A stretch of DNA of 64,000 bases from the NCBI GenBank assembly GCA_022316685.1, contig JAKJHU010000085.1, forward strand, positions 124,001-188,000, in the 5' to 3' direction. This stretch comes from Progne subis subis (Eukaryota; Chordata; Aves; Passeriformes; Hirundinidae). Made by a program: the position numbers and the translations under genes. Under the pieces are notes generated by a model. That model made no database searches, was not told the DNA's origin, and worked only from the letters and a program-made list of their open reading frames with translations. Of the stretch, positions 63,561 to 64,000 are shown piece by piece; position 1 is the stretch's first letter, and each line of letters opens with the position of its first letter.

Positions 63561-64000
63561 GCACACCTCTGCACCCCAAAGAATTGGGGGAACCGCTCCG
63601 GTTGGGTGTGAGCCCCCCCAGAGCACCCTGGCGCTGCCCGAGGGGGAGCACCCTGGGCTGGGAGCCCAGCACGGGGCTCCCCAGAGTACCCCAGATCCCC
63701 CCGCCAGCCCCGAGATGGGGCCGAGCTGGAGGAGGACCCAAAGCAGAGCTCAAAATAACCCCTGGCACCAACAGCAGCATGGTCAGCACCTGGCAGGGGC
63801 AGGTGGGAGGGGAGCGGCAGAGCGGACACGTGGTGACCACATGGGGAAAAGGGTGACCCCACGGCGCCCAGCAGGACCTGTGTGACACGTGGCCCAGCAC
63901 CCAAGAGCCAGGCAGGGTGCAGGTCACCAGCTCAGGCCAAGTCCAGCTGCAGAGGTGCAATGTCCCCACCTCAGCCACTCCACGTGTGACCCAAAAGCTC

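Overview
The window is vertebrate nuclear DNA, almost certainly from a bird. The signs are repeated 3' ends of CR1-type LINEs on both strands, GC-rich compact introns, many short minisatellites and a CpG-rich promoter. There are no bacterial, organellar or viral genes. One gene explains essentially all of the protein-coding signal: an orthologue of MYO18B (unconventional myosin XVIIIB, a striated-muscle myosin) on the minus strand. It runs from an ATG at 62,222 to a TAA at 10,387.

I placed 42 coding exons (called c1 to c42 in transcript order) by translation and splice-site phase, plus one likely non-coding first exon at about 63,238-63,340 in a CpG-rich promoter with MEF2- and E-box-like sites. 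If four single-base insertions are discounted (in c3, c5, c14 and c17), the phases close perfectly and predict 2,511 residues. My recollection is about 2,570 for human MYO18B. Order in the protein: MYO18B-specific start and a K/E/P/T-rich repetitive N-terminal region (1-452), degenerate myosin motor (about 453-1230), IQ motif (about 1274-1290) and a second IQ-like helix, long myosin coiled coil (about 1341-2020), then a Ser/Arg-rich tail with the MYO18B C-terminal signature (2025-2511).

Layout on the plus strand: 1-10,386 is 3' flank with no gene recognised; 10,387-18,829 holds the tail exons; 25,683-40,484 the coiled-coil exons; 41,773-43,745 the IQ/neck; 45,392-59,885 the motor; 60,117-62,245 the N-terminal region; 62,246-64,000 the first intron, first exon and promoter. 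Introns contain CR1 fragments and at least eight tandem arrays with units of 4 to 93 bp.

The points most worth a second look are: four +1 frameshifts, all in the N-terminal and motor half; an arginine replacing the P-loop lysine; a GA instead of GT 5' splice site after c1; a GC-AG intron after c27; and three exons (c7, c24, c36) whose 5' splice site is itself inside or directly next to a tandem duplication. I found no new multi-gene system.
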